The notes under the pieces were generated by a model, which was not told where the DNA came from, did no database searches, and was given only the letters and a program-made list of their open reading frames with translations. A stretch of 64,000 bases of DNA from Miscanthus floridulus (lineage: Eukaryota; Streptophyta; Magnoliopsida; Poales; Poaceae). Shown in pieces: positions 44,472-55,598 of this stretch. The position numbers were made by a program, and so were the translations under genes. The DNA is taken from the NCBI RefSeq assembly GCF_019320115.1, contig NC_089591.1:62009798-62073797 (forward strand), in the 5' to 3' direction. Position 1 is the first letter of the stretch. Every line of letters begins with the position of its first letter.

Positions 44472-44820
44472 TAGAGGAGAAGCAGTTCCTTTTTCTTGAT
44501 TGGGAAGCAACTCCTAGGACGTCAAAACACTGTTATACCCTCACGTTTTTTTTTTGTTCAGGCCCATAAATTAAGTTCCTCCTATCTGGTTCTTGCTATT
44601 TCTAAACTATCTGATCTAACAAAACAGAGAGCTCACACTATTTTCGAGCACTGTAAAATTTTACTATAAAGTAATGTTTCAAGTTCTTGTTTCCACACTT
44701 CCTTTTGGAAACATGGCTGCTAAGGACGAGGGCAAATAGCCAAGGTGGAACGATTGGGCACGGGCTTAAACCTGCAAGCAGGATCCACGACGTGAGAACT
44801 CAGAACAGTATAGCGCACCT
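44472..44820. other. Intergenic
   Basis: No continuation of the PADRE gene was found beyond the MITE. Confidence 0.5.
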
Positions 44821-45152
44821 GGGGTGTTTAGATTCGGTGACTAAAGTTTAGGAGGTGTCACATGGAGATGTCGTATGAGGTGATCGGATACTAATAAAAA
44901 AAATAAATTATAGAATCCATCAGAAATCCACGAGACGAATTTATTAAGACTAATTAATACGTTATTAGCATATGTTTAATGTAGCACCACATTGTTAAAT
45001 TATGGACTAATTAGACTTAAAAATTCGTCTCGTAAAACAGTCTTAATCTGTGCATTTAGTTCTGTAATTAGTCTATATTTAATACTCTATGTATATATCT
45101 AAATATCTGATGGAACAACGACTAAAATTTAGCTCATGAATCCAAACATCCC
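44821..45152. mobile_element. MITE, about 332 bp
   Basis: Ends GGGGTGTTTAGATTCGGTGA and CATGAATCCAAACATCCCA. It includes GACTAATTAATACGTTATTAG and ACTAATTAGACTTAAAAATTC-type phrases of the same group as 43019. Confidence 0.65.
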
Positions 45153-45252
45153 AGTGTGGAGGCAAGATCTGCCATGTTCCAGAAATCATAACAGGAGATG
45201 ACGTTGAAACCGGGCTCGCACCCGGATCGTGACAAATTATTTCAGAGAATTA

Positions 45253-45373
45253 CACCCTATTCGCTCGTTAATTTTAGCCAGCCCAAACCAAACAGCCAAT
45301 AGTATTTTTCTCTCACAACAAATCAGCACCAGCCAGTCCAAACCAGCCTAGAAACCAACCAGCGAACAGATCG
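45253..45373. mobile_element. Tourist-type MITE, 121 bp
   Basis: Ends CACCCTATTCGCTCG and GCGAACAGATCG, flanked by TTA (45250-45252 and 45374-45376). Interior TTTTTCTCTCACAACAAATC. Confidence 0.75.
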
Positions 45374-45383
45374 TTAATTTTTA

Positions 45384-45496
45384 GCCTGTTCGCTTGTTAG
45401 TTTCAGCCAGGGTTTATCAATCAGCCAACAATGTTTTCCTCTCACAACAAACTAGCACCCGTCGGGCTTATCAGCCCAGAAACCAGTGAACGTGCC
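45384..45496. mobile_element. Tourist-type MITE, adjacent copy
   Basis: GCCTGTTCGCTTGTTAG on the left and GTGAACGTGCC on the right, same interior (TTTTCCTCTCACAACAAAC). It lies only 10 bp from the previous MITE. Confidence 0.65.
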
Positions 45497-46160
45497 ATTT
45501 GGACGGGACCAGTGAGGGCTGTTTTTGTGTTGGAATGCATCTCTTTGTCCGGTGGCTGGATTGATTGCTCTCTTCAAATCGATATGACAAATCATAGTCA
45601 GAGATATATTTTTTTGAATGTCTGGTCAGAGATATTGACGTTCTTTAATAGAGTTGGTTCTTATGCGTGATCCGGATTAGTGCTTGTTGACATATAAATC
45701 TTAATTAAGGCAACAATCTCATCATGATATGATATGTACTATTGCCGTTTACATTGTTGTTGGGACTGCTGGCTGAGAGCTTTTTTCAGGCATGTGACGA
45801 CGTGACCAGCTTATGGGGTGAACAGATCAGGTGGTTCAACTTAAACTTTGGCAAAGACTCGTTCGTAAGTACTATATTTGGCAATAGGTTGTCGTAATTC
45901 CTAAGGCCATGTACAGTGTATAGGTTCTTACAGAGGCGCTTAGAGGGAAGAGAAAAAGTTACATCAGCAAGCGTCTCTCTTGGAGCTAAACCTACAATGG
46001 AAAATTTATTTAAAGACGCTTAGCTCGTGTGGTTAACTTAAGAGCTTATTTAAGCAAAAAAAAATTCTACAATGCCGACGCCAACGCACACAGCCAATTA
46101 CCTTCTACCAGACTCTGTCCTCGTTTTCGTTCTCCTTCTGGTTCCTTCCTCTGCATGTTG
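45497..46160. other. Intergenic
   Basis: No gene recognised. AT-rich. Confidence 0.45.
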
Positions 46161-46404
46161 GCGCGTGTTTAGTTGGTGCCCAACTTCCAAAAAGTTGCTA
46201 CAGTATCTGTCACATCGAATGTTTGCGGCTCGTGCATGGAGCATTAAATGTAGACGAAAAGAAAAACTAATTGCACAGTTTGGTGGGAAATTACGAGACG
46301 AACGTTTTGAGCCTAATTAGTCCATGTTTGAACACTATTTGTTAAATAAAAATGAACGTGCTACAGTAGCCCTAAAATCCAAATTCACCCAACTAAACAA
46401 GGGC
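46161..46404. mobile_element. Tourist-type MITE, 244 bp, inverted sister of 41012-41255
   Basis: Ends GCGCGTGTTTAGTTGG and CCCAACTAAACAAGGGC, with TTG on each side (46158-46160, 46405-46407). Same length as the copy at 41012 but in opposite orientation. Confidence 0.85.
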
Positions 46405-47914
46405 TTGCTTTGACTCTTAGCTTCAATCCCTAATTCCCGATCTAGCTCAGTTGCTCAGGTCAGTGGTGAGCTCCTGAGTGTATATACATCCACGGATCGC
46501 GCGAAAGCCGGTCTACGCGCCGCTGCCGTCCTTGAGCGCCTGATCTCATCCACGCTGGAGTACACGCTGGCCAAAAAAACGCCCCAACGGCCCATAAGCG
46601 CCCGGGGTTGTAGGTCCTCTAAGTACTACCGTACTCCATCTGTCCCAAAATAAAAACATATCTACAATTAAAAAAAATTTCTCAAAATAAATGTCCACAT
46701 AGGGTCTGACATCTAGCTATACAAAGATGTAGCTGGCAGTTGTAAGCCTATTGATCTCCTTGGGAGCAACAAAACAATAAAAGTTGACATTAAAAAAAAT
46801 GAAAACCGAGAGAGCCATCGCTGCATGCGGAATGCTCTCGAGACTGCTCGTCTGTTCCTAGAGGCCAGCAGATGCCTTTTATAGAGGCAAAAAGGTAATT
46901 TCACATCTATACTAAGTTGTCCATTCAAATCCTAGACGTGCTTATAATAGCATGTTCGGCTGAACATGTCTTGGATTGTTTCAGCTTGTTTTAGCTTATT
47001 CTCTCTCACATAACATTATTGAATCATCCAAAATAAGTCAAACTACAGTGGACAATAGGTTACTACTTACTAGTAGTATTTTGACATATTTATTAGTATG
47101 ACTACTTCAGAATTATTATTAGTACAAGTAGCACGGCAACGGCACCACAAATCCTGTCGCTATTTCATAGCCTGTGTAGCCATAGCCAATGCGAGAATGA
47201 CAGATCAGGCACGTAGCGAAGATTTGATGCTAGGCAGACTTTATACCCCTCATCTCCGCTGGATCAGTGATCGCCGATTCACCAAATCGAAGTCACTTTC
47301 GCGCTTGACAGCGACGACGGCGAGCTCAAGGACGACAAAGGAGTCCAAGACGACTACAGTTGTGACATGAGAGAACACTGAGACCTCAGCCTGATACTCT
47401 AGCTACTACTAGTACTAGAGTGGTAGAGTGCGTGCCTCGGCTCGTGCAACCTTCTAGAAACGCCGGAAAAGCGCGCGCACCGATCAGCAGCAGGCGGCGG
47501 ATGAGGTGGCTCGCCACCAGACCGGTACCAGACGGGCGCGCACAAGTTTCCGACGCCGTGACGAGACGGGACGACGGGGTGATGAGTTGCGTCAACTGAC
47601 GGCGAAGGAGCGTGAGGGGGGCGCACGCGCAGCGCCACCTCAGTCCTCACCTCGGACGCGTCGAGCCGTCGACCGTTCTTTGTTCGCGCCACGTCCAAAG
47701 AAGACCAAAGTTGTCACCTCGACCGTGACCAGGCGCGGACAAGGCGTCCCGTCCCGATGGCGGGCGGGCGCATCGTGGCCGCCGGCCAGCCCGATCTCTT
47801 TTGAACTGGGGAGGACGCCGGACGGCCCGGGCGCGGTAGTGGCAGCTTTAGCGAACGGCAGTGCCAGTGCGCGCGGAAAAGACGAGCACGGTGGGTAAGT
47901 GTCAATTCTACGCA
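46405..47914. other. Intergenic with MITE remnants
   Basis: A Stowaway end (TACTCCATCTGTCCCAAAAT) is at about 46630 and a CATGTTCGGCTGAACATG palindrome at about 46950. From 47440 to 47900 the sequence is GC-rich and open in two frames, but Arg/Ala-rich without a recognised domain, so no gene is called. Confidence 0.4.
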
Positions 47915-48384
47915 CTGTATGCAGAGAAAATTCATTCATTGCCATCGAAAGCTATATGAATACTCTCATTGCCATTTAGATTTACACGTTCCCTTGATTG
48001 CTATTGGTTTATATTTTTTGTTTTCTTATCTGCCATTGTCGTTATACACCGTTACCGTGACCGGCTGACCGCTAGCCCCCTTGGTCCCCGCGCTCGCCGC
48101 ATGACAGCGCGTCGCCTGCACTGGTTGCCACCAAGCGTTCGCCGTCCATGTGTGTCATCACCGCTGAGCCACGTTCGTCGTCCGCGCACGCATGCCATCG
48201 CCGGCTGCCACGCCTCCCTCGCGCTGGTGGTGTCGCGAATGCCGCGCCATCGGCCTTGCTGGTGGTGGCGCAGGCGCACGCATGCCATCGCAGACTGTTT
48301 CGCTGCCCCCGCGCTGGTGTTGCCATGAATGCCGTGCCATCGGCTTTGTTGGCGCATACAGCGAGTGCAGATGGTGGCGGGAGC

Positions 48385-48694
48385 TGACGACGATGCTGCT
48401 CATCTGCTCCGGCCGCTGCGGCCCATGTGTGGAGGAAGTGCGTGGATCCTGCTCCGTCGCAGGTGGTGTGTGTGGACGGTGACTCCCACCGCAAGGCCCT
48501 GGCAGCGGCCGAGCAACAGCGTGGCCTGCACGGCGAGCACCGCGCGACCCTTAGGCAGGCGCGGCACGAGCGGAGCGAGCGCGGCCACCTGCACGGGGAC
48601 GGAGTCGTCAGCGATGAGGTGGTCGATGTCCACGTCGTACTCGGCGGTGGTGAAGGGGACGGCGTCGCCGGGGCTATACGACAGCTCGTGGCGC
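48385..48694 (-). pseudogene. BAHD acyltransferase fragment, inverted copy
   Basis: The minus strand reads HELSYSPGDAVPFTTAEYDV, VPVQVAALAPLVPRLPKGRA, VLAVQATLLLGRCQGLAVGV and TVH, then a deletion-shifted THHLRRSRIHAL. In another frame it gives CDGAGSTHFLHTWAAAA. Together these cover the HxxxD catalytic motif region (VHHxxCDG) of BAHD acyltransferases with a deletion inside the motif. The copy extends further 3' in the gene than its plus-strand partner. Confidence 0.7.
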
Positions 48695-48734
48695 TGCCGG
48701 CCATGTCCACCACCACGAGCAGCAGCAGCAGCTG

Positions 48735-49127
48735 TTCCGCGTCGTGGACACGGCCCTGGTGGCTCCTGCAGCAGCAGCTGGTCCTGCACTGCCGCCGCGC
48801 TCCATCCCGCTCACCTTCTTCGACGTCAAGTGGCTGCACCTCCCGCCCGTGGAGCGCGTCCTCTTGTACCGCCTCTCCCCGGACGCCGACGTCCCCGCCA
48901 TCCTCTCCGCTCTCAGGACCTCCCTCTCCCAGGCACTCCGCGCCTTCTACCTGATGGCAGGCCACGTCCGTGTGCCCACGGAGGGCCACCGCCACGAGCT
49001 GTCGTACAGCCCCGGCGACGCCGTCCCCTTCAACACCGCCGAGTACGACGTGGACATCGACCACCTCATCGCTGATGACTCCGTCCCCGTGCAGGTGGTC
49101 GCGCTCGCTCCGCTCGTGCCGCGCCTT
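48735..49127 (+). pseudogene. BAHD acyltransferase N-terminal fragment
   Basis: BAHD enzymes transfer acyl groups from CoA to alcohols or amines; this subtype resembles anthocyanin malonyl- or aromatic acyltransferases. The plus strand reads FRVVDTALVAP, SIPLTFFDVKWLHLPPVERV, LLYRL, ALRTSLSQALRAFYLMAGHV and HELSYSPGDAVPFNTAEYDV up to VALAPLVPRL. It then fuses to TIR-derived sequence that stays open to 49433. The HxxxD and DFGWG motifs are not included. Confidence 0.85.
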
Positions 49128-49602
49128 CGTATCCCTGCGCTCGCCGTATGCACCAACAAAGCCGATGGCGCGGCATTCACGGCAACACCAGCGCGGGGGA
49201 GGCGAAACAGCCTGCGATGGCATGCGTGCGCCTGCGCCACCAGCAGCAAGGCCGATGGCGCGGCATTCGTGACACCACCAGCGCGAGGGAGGCGAGGCAG
49301 CCGGCGATGGCATGCGTGCGCGGACGACGAACGTGGCTCAGCGGTGATGACACACATGGACGGCGAACGCTCGGTGGCAACAAGTGCAGGCGACGCGCTG
49401 TCATGCGGCGAGCGTGGGGAGCAAGACGGCTAGCGGTCAGCTGGTCACGGTAACGGTGTATACGATGGATTGTAACGACAATGGCAGATAAGAGAACAAA
49501 AAATATAAATCAATGATAACCAAGGGAATGTGTAAATCTAAATAGCAATGAAGGGATTAATATAGCTTTAGATGGCAACTAAGGAATTTTCTCCCGTATG
49601 TA

Positions 49603-50230
49603 AGGGCGCGACGGCGGCGAGCACAGATGTGCCGCCCGCGGCTTTGCTTTCTTTGCCAAGTACGAGGTGCCCGTGGAGGTCCGAGCGGACACGGGAAGTC
49701 GTTGTCTTGTCGAGCTAGCTTGTCCGGCGATTGACTGATTGAACAGATCATTAGCATACTTGATAGAGCTTGTGCACCACTCGAGTTTGTAAGGGTCACA
49801 CTCACACCACGTTCGTAGTACATCGAAGAGTTAGTGGCAAACAAAGGTATTAGGTATACAAAGATGGTCTGTGTACTTAGTGTGTGTATATATAAAAACA
49901 AGGCAGTCCTCAATTGAGGCTGATCAGATTTGATTCCTGAATCCTGATAGGAAGCTGGAGGTAAGTGCGAACAGCAAAAGTAACAACCCAATGGTTATTT
50001 GGGCCTTTCCCCTGCGTTCACTAGGGTCCGTGCTAGAGCCGAACTAGGCCTTTATTCAGACCAGCTGTTAAAAGATTTTCATAGGCCCAGTCAGTGCCGC
50101 CGCGAACGACCTCCCTGTATTCGGCCTACAAGTCGTGGTTGCTAGTATTTGGGAGGGGATGATAGAACTTAAGATCGACAAGCAGTAGATCTATCGGGTA
50201 TAAACTTGCATTTAGGATCGGTAATGATAT
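49603..50230. other. Intergenic
   Basis: No gene or element recognised. Confidence 0.45.
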
Positions 50231-50577
50231 ATGTCGGTCGTCCGTGTCGGTCGTCCGACCCTTCACTTCACCTCCGGACGTGGCTCGCTCTCCTTCACTC
50301 GCTCGTGGCTTTATCCTTATCCGCTTGCCCCACGTCGCTCCGCCCGCTCTATACGGTGCGCCCCCGCTTGGGGTAGCAACGAGATGCTCGCCGCCGCTCC
50401 CTCCCGAGCCGCTCGCGGCGCCGCCATGCCCAAGCCGTGCGCCCCCGCTCGACGTAGCAACGTGCCGCTCATCGGTGCCGCCCCCGCCTAGGTCGCTCGC
50501 CGGCGCGCCCCTCTCGGGCTGCTCGCGCAGCGCCGTCCCCGCCCGCACCGCTCCTTCCCCGACCCCGACGTCTCACT
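50231..50577. mobile_element. ATGTTGC-repeat element, copy 2, left part
   Basis: GC-rich CGGTCGTCCGTGTCGGTCG start, then Pro/Ala-coding GC sequence. It shares CGCACCGCTCCTTCCCCGAC with the right part just beyond the hAT insertion, so it was probably one element split by the hAT. Continues at 53987. Confidence 0.5.
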
Positions 50578-51162
50578 CTGGGCGTTCGGTTTTAACCGAC
50601 AATTCGGTTCGGTTAATTTGGTTATTTAAAACTTCGGTTTTCAGACTTCAGCCCCCGATCGGTTCTCCAGAAAACTGGAAACTGCAGAATTCGGTTTCGT
50701 TTTTTTCTATTCGGTTTTAACCGAAATAACCGAAACTTACATAAATTCAACAAATCAACAAGCTTACAAGCCTCAAGACAACAGTACAGAATTACATAGA
50801 TTCAAGAGTTCTTCATTATTTAAATAGAGAAGTAGCCGTAGGCCAGCAGCAGCATCATATGCCAGGATCCATTCCATACGCCAAGACACCAAGTGGCGAG
50901 TGGGCAAGTACTGGAGCATCAGCAGTCCTGCAGCCATCAAGTGATCTCAGTTAGTGAATCTCAGCAGTCCAAGAAATATTAAACAGATGAATATACTTAT
51001 GTACAAAACCTACAATATAAATTTACCTTTTACCAAGTGATCAGAACTCAGTAGCTGTAGTAGTTTCCTTAGAAATGGACAGGCCACCAAGTTCTAAAAT
51101 AAATAAAGAATAGATGATCTAAGTTAGTACAGTGTATGAATCATGAAGCACATTAGAAGCAA

Positions 51163-53160
51163 CTAATAATTTAATATGTTACCTTCCTCAAGCAAAAACA
51201 TTTGTTCGTTGTCCTCTTCAACACTAACATAGTTTCCTCCACGAAGCCAATCATTTGCACAAACGAGGCGCTCAACCATTTTTGGGGTTAGTGAGGTCCT
51301 AAAGTCATCAAGAGTTCGGCCACCAGCACTGAAGGCTGACTCAGAGGTAACTGAGGTGATAGGAATCGCCAACAGATCACGGGCCATTCTAGATAATATT
51401 GGGAATCTTGTTGAATTGGCCTTCCACCACTTTAGAATGTCAAATCCTTTTGTGTCCGTCTCATTATCTTCTGATAGATACTTGTCTACCTCAGATTTGA
51501 CAGTTCCACCCTCACTGTTAATCTGCTCAGTAATTACTGGCATCCACCTACTCACTCCTGTGCTGGTTTCAGCTGATTCAGATTTAGTAGGTTGTGGTGC
51601 CTTATCTTTTGGGGCATACATTTCCTTGTACTCTTCAAACAAAGCACGAAAATAAGTGTTCACTGTATCCCATAGCTTTTCTCCTATTGTATCCCCAAAC
51701 ATTACCTTAATTCCCATTCTAATATATTTTGAAAGTTTGTATCTAGGATCAATAGCAACATAGAAGAAAACAATGAAGTTGAGCAGCTGACCCCCCTTAT
51801 CTTTCTCTCCTCTCTTCTCTCTGTCTCCCAACCTCTCACCATACTTATCTCCCCAGTACTTGTAGTACTTCACTAACATTATCATACCCATTTCCTTACA
51901 TAGGTTGTCTTCACTATGACACCATTCTCTCAGCAGAAGTAATACATCAGCAATCTCATGAAAATAAGTGTGAGATGTTGGATGACTTTGTACAGAAACA
52001 TGGAGAGTGAGGTCATAAAAGTGTTCAAGAAAATCAGCCATCTTCCTAGCCTTCTCCCAATCTGTTTTTGTTGGTACCCCTGGACCATTCTCTCCTTCTA
52101 ATTCTAATCTATAGTATGGGTCTTCATCACTATATCTTTCAAATGCTTTTTGGTACTTCTGTGCAGCATTTAACATAAGGTAGGTTGAGTTCCATCTAGT
52201 GTAAATATCTAAGTTAAGAAATGCTTTGCTCTATACCTTGGCTAACTCAGCACATTTCTTAAATTTTACCAACCTAGATGTTCCACACCTGATAAACTTA
52301 ACAGCAGCACGGACACGCTGAATTGATATATCAATTTCCTTCAACCCATCACCTACTATTAGGTTGATAATGTGAGCAGCACATCGCATATGCAAGTACT
52401 CTCCTTCAGCAAAACAACCTTTTGACTCATTCAAGATCTGCCTCACATACTTAATTGCGTTATTGTTTGCACTAGCATTGTCTACTGTTATTGTGAAAAC
52501 CTTGTCAATGCCCCACTCAGCCAAACAATTCTCTAATGATTTCCCAATGTCCTCCCCTCTATGGCCCTTAACCAAGAAAAAACCAATAATTTTCTTCCTT
52601 AGGTTCCAGTCATTGTCAATAAAATGGGCTGTAACACACATGTAGTTTTGGCTATTCTTTGCAGTCCATGTGTCAGTTGTGAGGCAAACTCTTTCACAAT
52701 TTTCCTTAAAAAATTTCTTAAGCTTTTCTTTCTCATCTTCATATACTTTAACACAAGCTCTAGTGATTGTTCTTCTAGATGGCAGAATAAACCGTGGACA
52801 TGCTTCTGCCATTAATTTCCTAAGGCCAGAACATTCAGATAACACAAATGGTTGTTCATCTTCAATTATCATCTCAGCAAAAATCCTTCTAAGTTTATCA
52901 GGATCAAATTTCCAAGTGGTTACAATACCCATACTACTAGTGCCAGCACATGGTGTCAGTTGCAAAGTTGCTTGATTATCAACTACTGGTTTGTTTGGAT
53001 TCTTTTTGCAAATCTTCGGATGAGCTTTCAAGGATGACATACCATTTGTTCTTGAGCCACAATGAAACAGCTTTTGACACCACTTGCACTTGGCTCTCTC
53101 TTCCCCATTATCAAGTTTGACCTTGCTGAAACTATCCCATACATCAGATCTTAGAGCCAT
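51163..53160 (-). pseudogene. hAT transposase with one in-frame stop
   Basis: The transposase cuts and rejoins its own element. From the ATG at 53160 it has a BED zinc finger (DVWDSFSK, CKWCQKLF, HPKIC) and then the RNase-H-like core (LTTDTWTAKNSQNYMCVTAH, FTITVDNASANNNAIKYV, MRCAAHIINLIVGDGLKEI). A TAG at 52231-52233 follows AELAKV. The same frame resumes SKAFLNLDIYTRWNSTYLML and runs to 51163. It includes FFYVAIDPRYKLSKYI and the C-terminal hATC dimerisation domain (WWKANSTRFPILSRMARDLL, ITSVTSESAFSAGGR). Total about 665 residues, the usual length. No frameshift is seen. Resembles the RICESLEEPER/Ac-like group. Confidence 0.92.
52231..52233 (-). other. Premature stop in hAT transposase
   Basis: A single TAG between AELAKV and SKAFLN is the only disabling change seen in the frame. 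Glutamine (CAG or CAA) or Trp would each be one base away. Confidence 0.85.
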
Positions 53161-53986
53161 GGGTTTCCTTTTCCTAGATTCTTCATCCGCTTTCTCTCCA
53201 TCCTTGCTCTCCTGCTACTCCTTGCTTGCATCTACCACTCCAGTCGTTGACGCTCCAGCTTTAGTTTCTTGAGTTTGAGTCTAATTAATCTCACAAGCAA
53301 CAGTTTCATCTGTGTCCCCCATCTAGAAATGAAATGTTTCAAATTGGGAACTAACAACAACAAGGAGAAGAGGAGAAGACCAGAAGAAGAATTGAAGCTC
53401 GATCTAAACTTACATTGGAGGACTGCTCCGTCCACGCCGTCGTTGTCTTGGTCGAAGAACTTCACGAGGGTGTTGCCGAGCGCCTGTCGCGCCTCCTCCC
53501 CGGTCCCTGTGACTGCACTCTCAGCCTTCCGCCTCCTACCTCCCTTCTCCTTGCCGGCTCGCCGTGACCTGCTCTAGTCGCCCACCGGCCGCCACCGCGC
53601 TCTGCTGGGGCCATTCACCGGCGCCGCCCCTCGATGATTTAGGGTTAGGGAATGGCGAGCGTCCGAGCAAGCGGGATGAGCGGCTGCGGCGCTGCCTCTA
53701 CGCGCTGAGCTACGGGGATGGGGGTTTCCTTTGTGTCTTGATGGGCCGTGGAACTATGGGCCGTGAGGGACTGAGGGTGTGAGGTGATGGAGGTGTTTCC
53801 AGTTTTTTGGTCTGCAGCATGCACTTCGGTTTGTTCGGTTCCTCGGTTCGGTTTGAAGTTAAAAACTGAAGCCGAAGCCGAACACCGAACAGTGCAAAAC
53901 CATAAACACGAACCAACAACCAAAAACCGAACAAATCGATATTTTGGTTCGGTTCGGTTTGCGGTTTGTGGGTAAAAAGTGCCCAG

Positions 53987-55140
53987 GCTGATCGACGTCC
54001 TCCTCCGCGGCGGCTCCTTCCCACACCCCGATGTCCCTCCTCTCCCACCCCAGCAGCGCCGCCCCTACCCGCACCGCTCCTTCCCCGACCCCGACGTTCT
54101 CCTCCGTGGCTGCTCCTTCCCGCACCCCGACGTCCCTCCTCTCCCACCCTGGTGGCGCCTCTCCCTCCTTTGCCCACACCAGCATCCTCCCCCACAAGGA
54201 GCTCCGGACGCCTGCAGATCCGGCGGCCATGGCGCTCTCTATGCCAGGCTCTCTTCTCTTCCCCCCATGTTGCAATTATGTCTTTCAATTGTTTTAGAAG
54301 CTTTAGAGGTATGTTGCAGTAGAATCATATGGTTGATTGCAAAAGTAGATCTGGCATGTTGCACTTTTTTGATATGTTGTAAGTGTTTCAAAGGATTGTT
54401 GCAAGCACTTTGTTCAAAATGTTTCACGTGTTTCTACACGATGTTGCAATCGTTTCTGGTCTGGATGTTTTCATATGGTTCACTCAATTGTTGCAATAAT
54501 ACTTTCCAAATTGTTTTAGTTGTTTTCAGTCTTATGTTGCAGTAGTTATTCCACATTCTTGCAAGTGTTTTTTATTTGAGCGTTGTTTCATATGCTTTCA
54601 GTCTAATGTTGCAGCGGTTGTTCCATGTTGTTGCAATAATATATTCATGGTGTTTTAGCTGCTTCAGCCAAATGTTGCAGCAATTGTTCTGTGTTGTTGC
54701 AATAATATGTTCATGGTGTTTCAGCTGCTTGAGCCTAATATTGCAGTAGTTGTTTCTATGTTGCTACACGTGTTTTATTCCAGCTTTCTATGTTGTTCGA
54801 CCGGAGGGTGAGCCAGGCGGACGGAGGGCGCGTGGCTCGCCGAAGGGATAGTGGACGGAGGCATTGGGGGTCAATGGATGGGGGTGCTACGGCTAGGGGG
54901 ACGATGGGACATGCTCGTCATGCACATGGGGTGTTGCAAAGGCAGAAGCGATGGGCTATGGGGGATAGGATGCGGGTGCGAGCTGGGGGGAGCGGGGCAC
55001 GAGCGGCAAACGTGGGAGAAACGAGCACAGATCGAGGCATGCGCTAGAAATGGGGGCTAGTAGGCGAGCGCGGTCAGGCGCAACTGCCTCGAGCGTCCGG
55101 ACGCTAGCGCTCGGATCGAATGTCCAGGCGCTAGCAGTTC
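53987..55140. mobile_element. ATGTTGC-repeat element, copy 2, right part
   Basis: A GC-rich block (53990-54260) is followed by ATGTTGC repeats (54265-54790) and another GC-rich block ending near GAGCGTCCGGACGCTAGCG. The layout matches copy 1. Confidence 0.55.
54265..54790. repeat. Degenerate ATGTTGCA repeats
   Basis: About fifteen spaced TGTTGCA units with TGTTTCA and TTTTAGCTG phrases, some in near-tandem blocks (TGTTGCAATAATATGTTCATG). Confidence 0.75.
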
Positions 55141-55149
55141 CCATTTAGG

Positions 55150-55598
55150 ATATAGTAAATCCTAGAACATGAACTAGTGCTAGGAAACAGTGAGAGAGAT
55201 ACGGTGTTAGCAAACCATCAGTTGCCATGGAGGTAGATGAGCTGGTCATGGCGTAGGTGTCGGTGACGCGGTGAAGGCGTAGAGTAGCAATGGAGTCTAG
55301 CGATGGTGTGGACATCGTAGTGGAGGCACGGTCGCAGAGGCAGCGGTGAAGACACGGCGATGGTGGCTTCCCATCGCTGGCAGCGCCCCCTCTCTAGATC
55401 GGCTTAGGGTTAGGATGTAGGTGGGGTTTATGGCGGCTCAGGTGAACCTCATGCCTTGTGCCTCGGCCCCCACCTTCTTTTTATGGCGTTGTGCGATAGA
55501 GGCCCACCAACCATAGATAGGGTTGGGCGCCTCCGATCAGGGCATGGATCAAGAGCCCAATTAGCCGTTGGGTCAAGTTGGTAGAGATCAACCTAACA
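55150..55598 (-). repeat. Probable 3' LTR of copia element 2
   Basis: The inner edge is AACCTAACA directly beside a purine tract. The outer edge is uncertain. The sequence is GC-rich with GGTGACGCGGTGAAGG phrases. Confidence 0.45.

Larger units (their letters stand above)
47924..49593. mobile_element. Pack-MULE with inverted BAHD acyltransferase pieces
   Basis: Terminal inverted repeats start GAGAAAATTCATTCATTGCC and end TGGCAACTAAGGAATTTTCTC. They extend, with small differences, about 440 bp inward on each side. Nine-base flanks CTGTATGCA (47915-47923) and CCGTATGTA (49594-49602) match at 7 of 9, the duplication size of Mutator-like elements. The core carries a BAHD 5' end on the plus strand and a partial inverted copy on the minus strand, making almost the whole element an interrupted palindrome with a ~300 bp loop. 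No transposase. Confidence 0.85.
50578..53986 (-). mobile_element. hAT transposon, near-complete
   Basis: Ends CTGGGCGTTCGG and GTGCCCAG are short inverted repeats. About 170 bp at each end is packed with CGGTT and AACCG motifs (TTCGGTTTTAACCGA, AACCGAAATAACCGAAAC; GGTTCGGTTCGGTTTGCGG), the subterminal transposase-binding arrangement seen in hAT elements. The minus strand encodes a BED-finger hAT transposase. An 8 bp target duplication was not identified (left GTCTCACT, right GCTGATCG), so exact ends may be off. Confidence 0.8.

Noticed and set aside
46440..46480. tRNA-like GATCTAGCTCAGTTGCTCAG
   Set aside because: No acceptor stem, anticodon arm or T-loop could be formed around it.
47506..47898. 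130-residue open frame before the Pack-MULE
   Set aside because: Arg/Ser/Ala-rich, overlapping open frames on the other strand, no recognisable family.
48072..49313. 413-residue minus-strand frame
   Set aside because: It runs through both arms of the Pack-MULE palindrome; the apparent length is a by-product of GC-rich inverted repeats around a short BAHD piece.
52231..53160. Separate BED-finger gene of 309 residues
   Set aside because: The frame continues after one stop into the hAT core and hATC domain, so it is the N-terminal half of one transposase.
53987..54545. 188-residue frame beginning in GC-rich sequence
   Set aside because: It runs from the GC block into ATGTTGC repeats; Pro-rich then Cys/Phe/Leu-rich translation reflects the repeats only.
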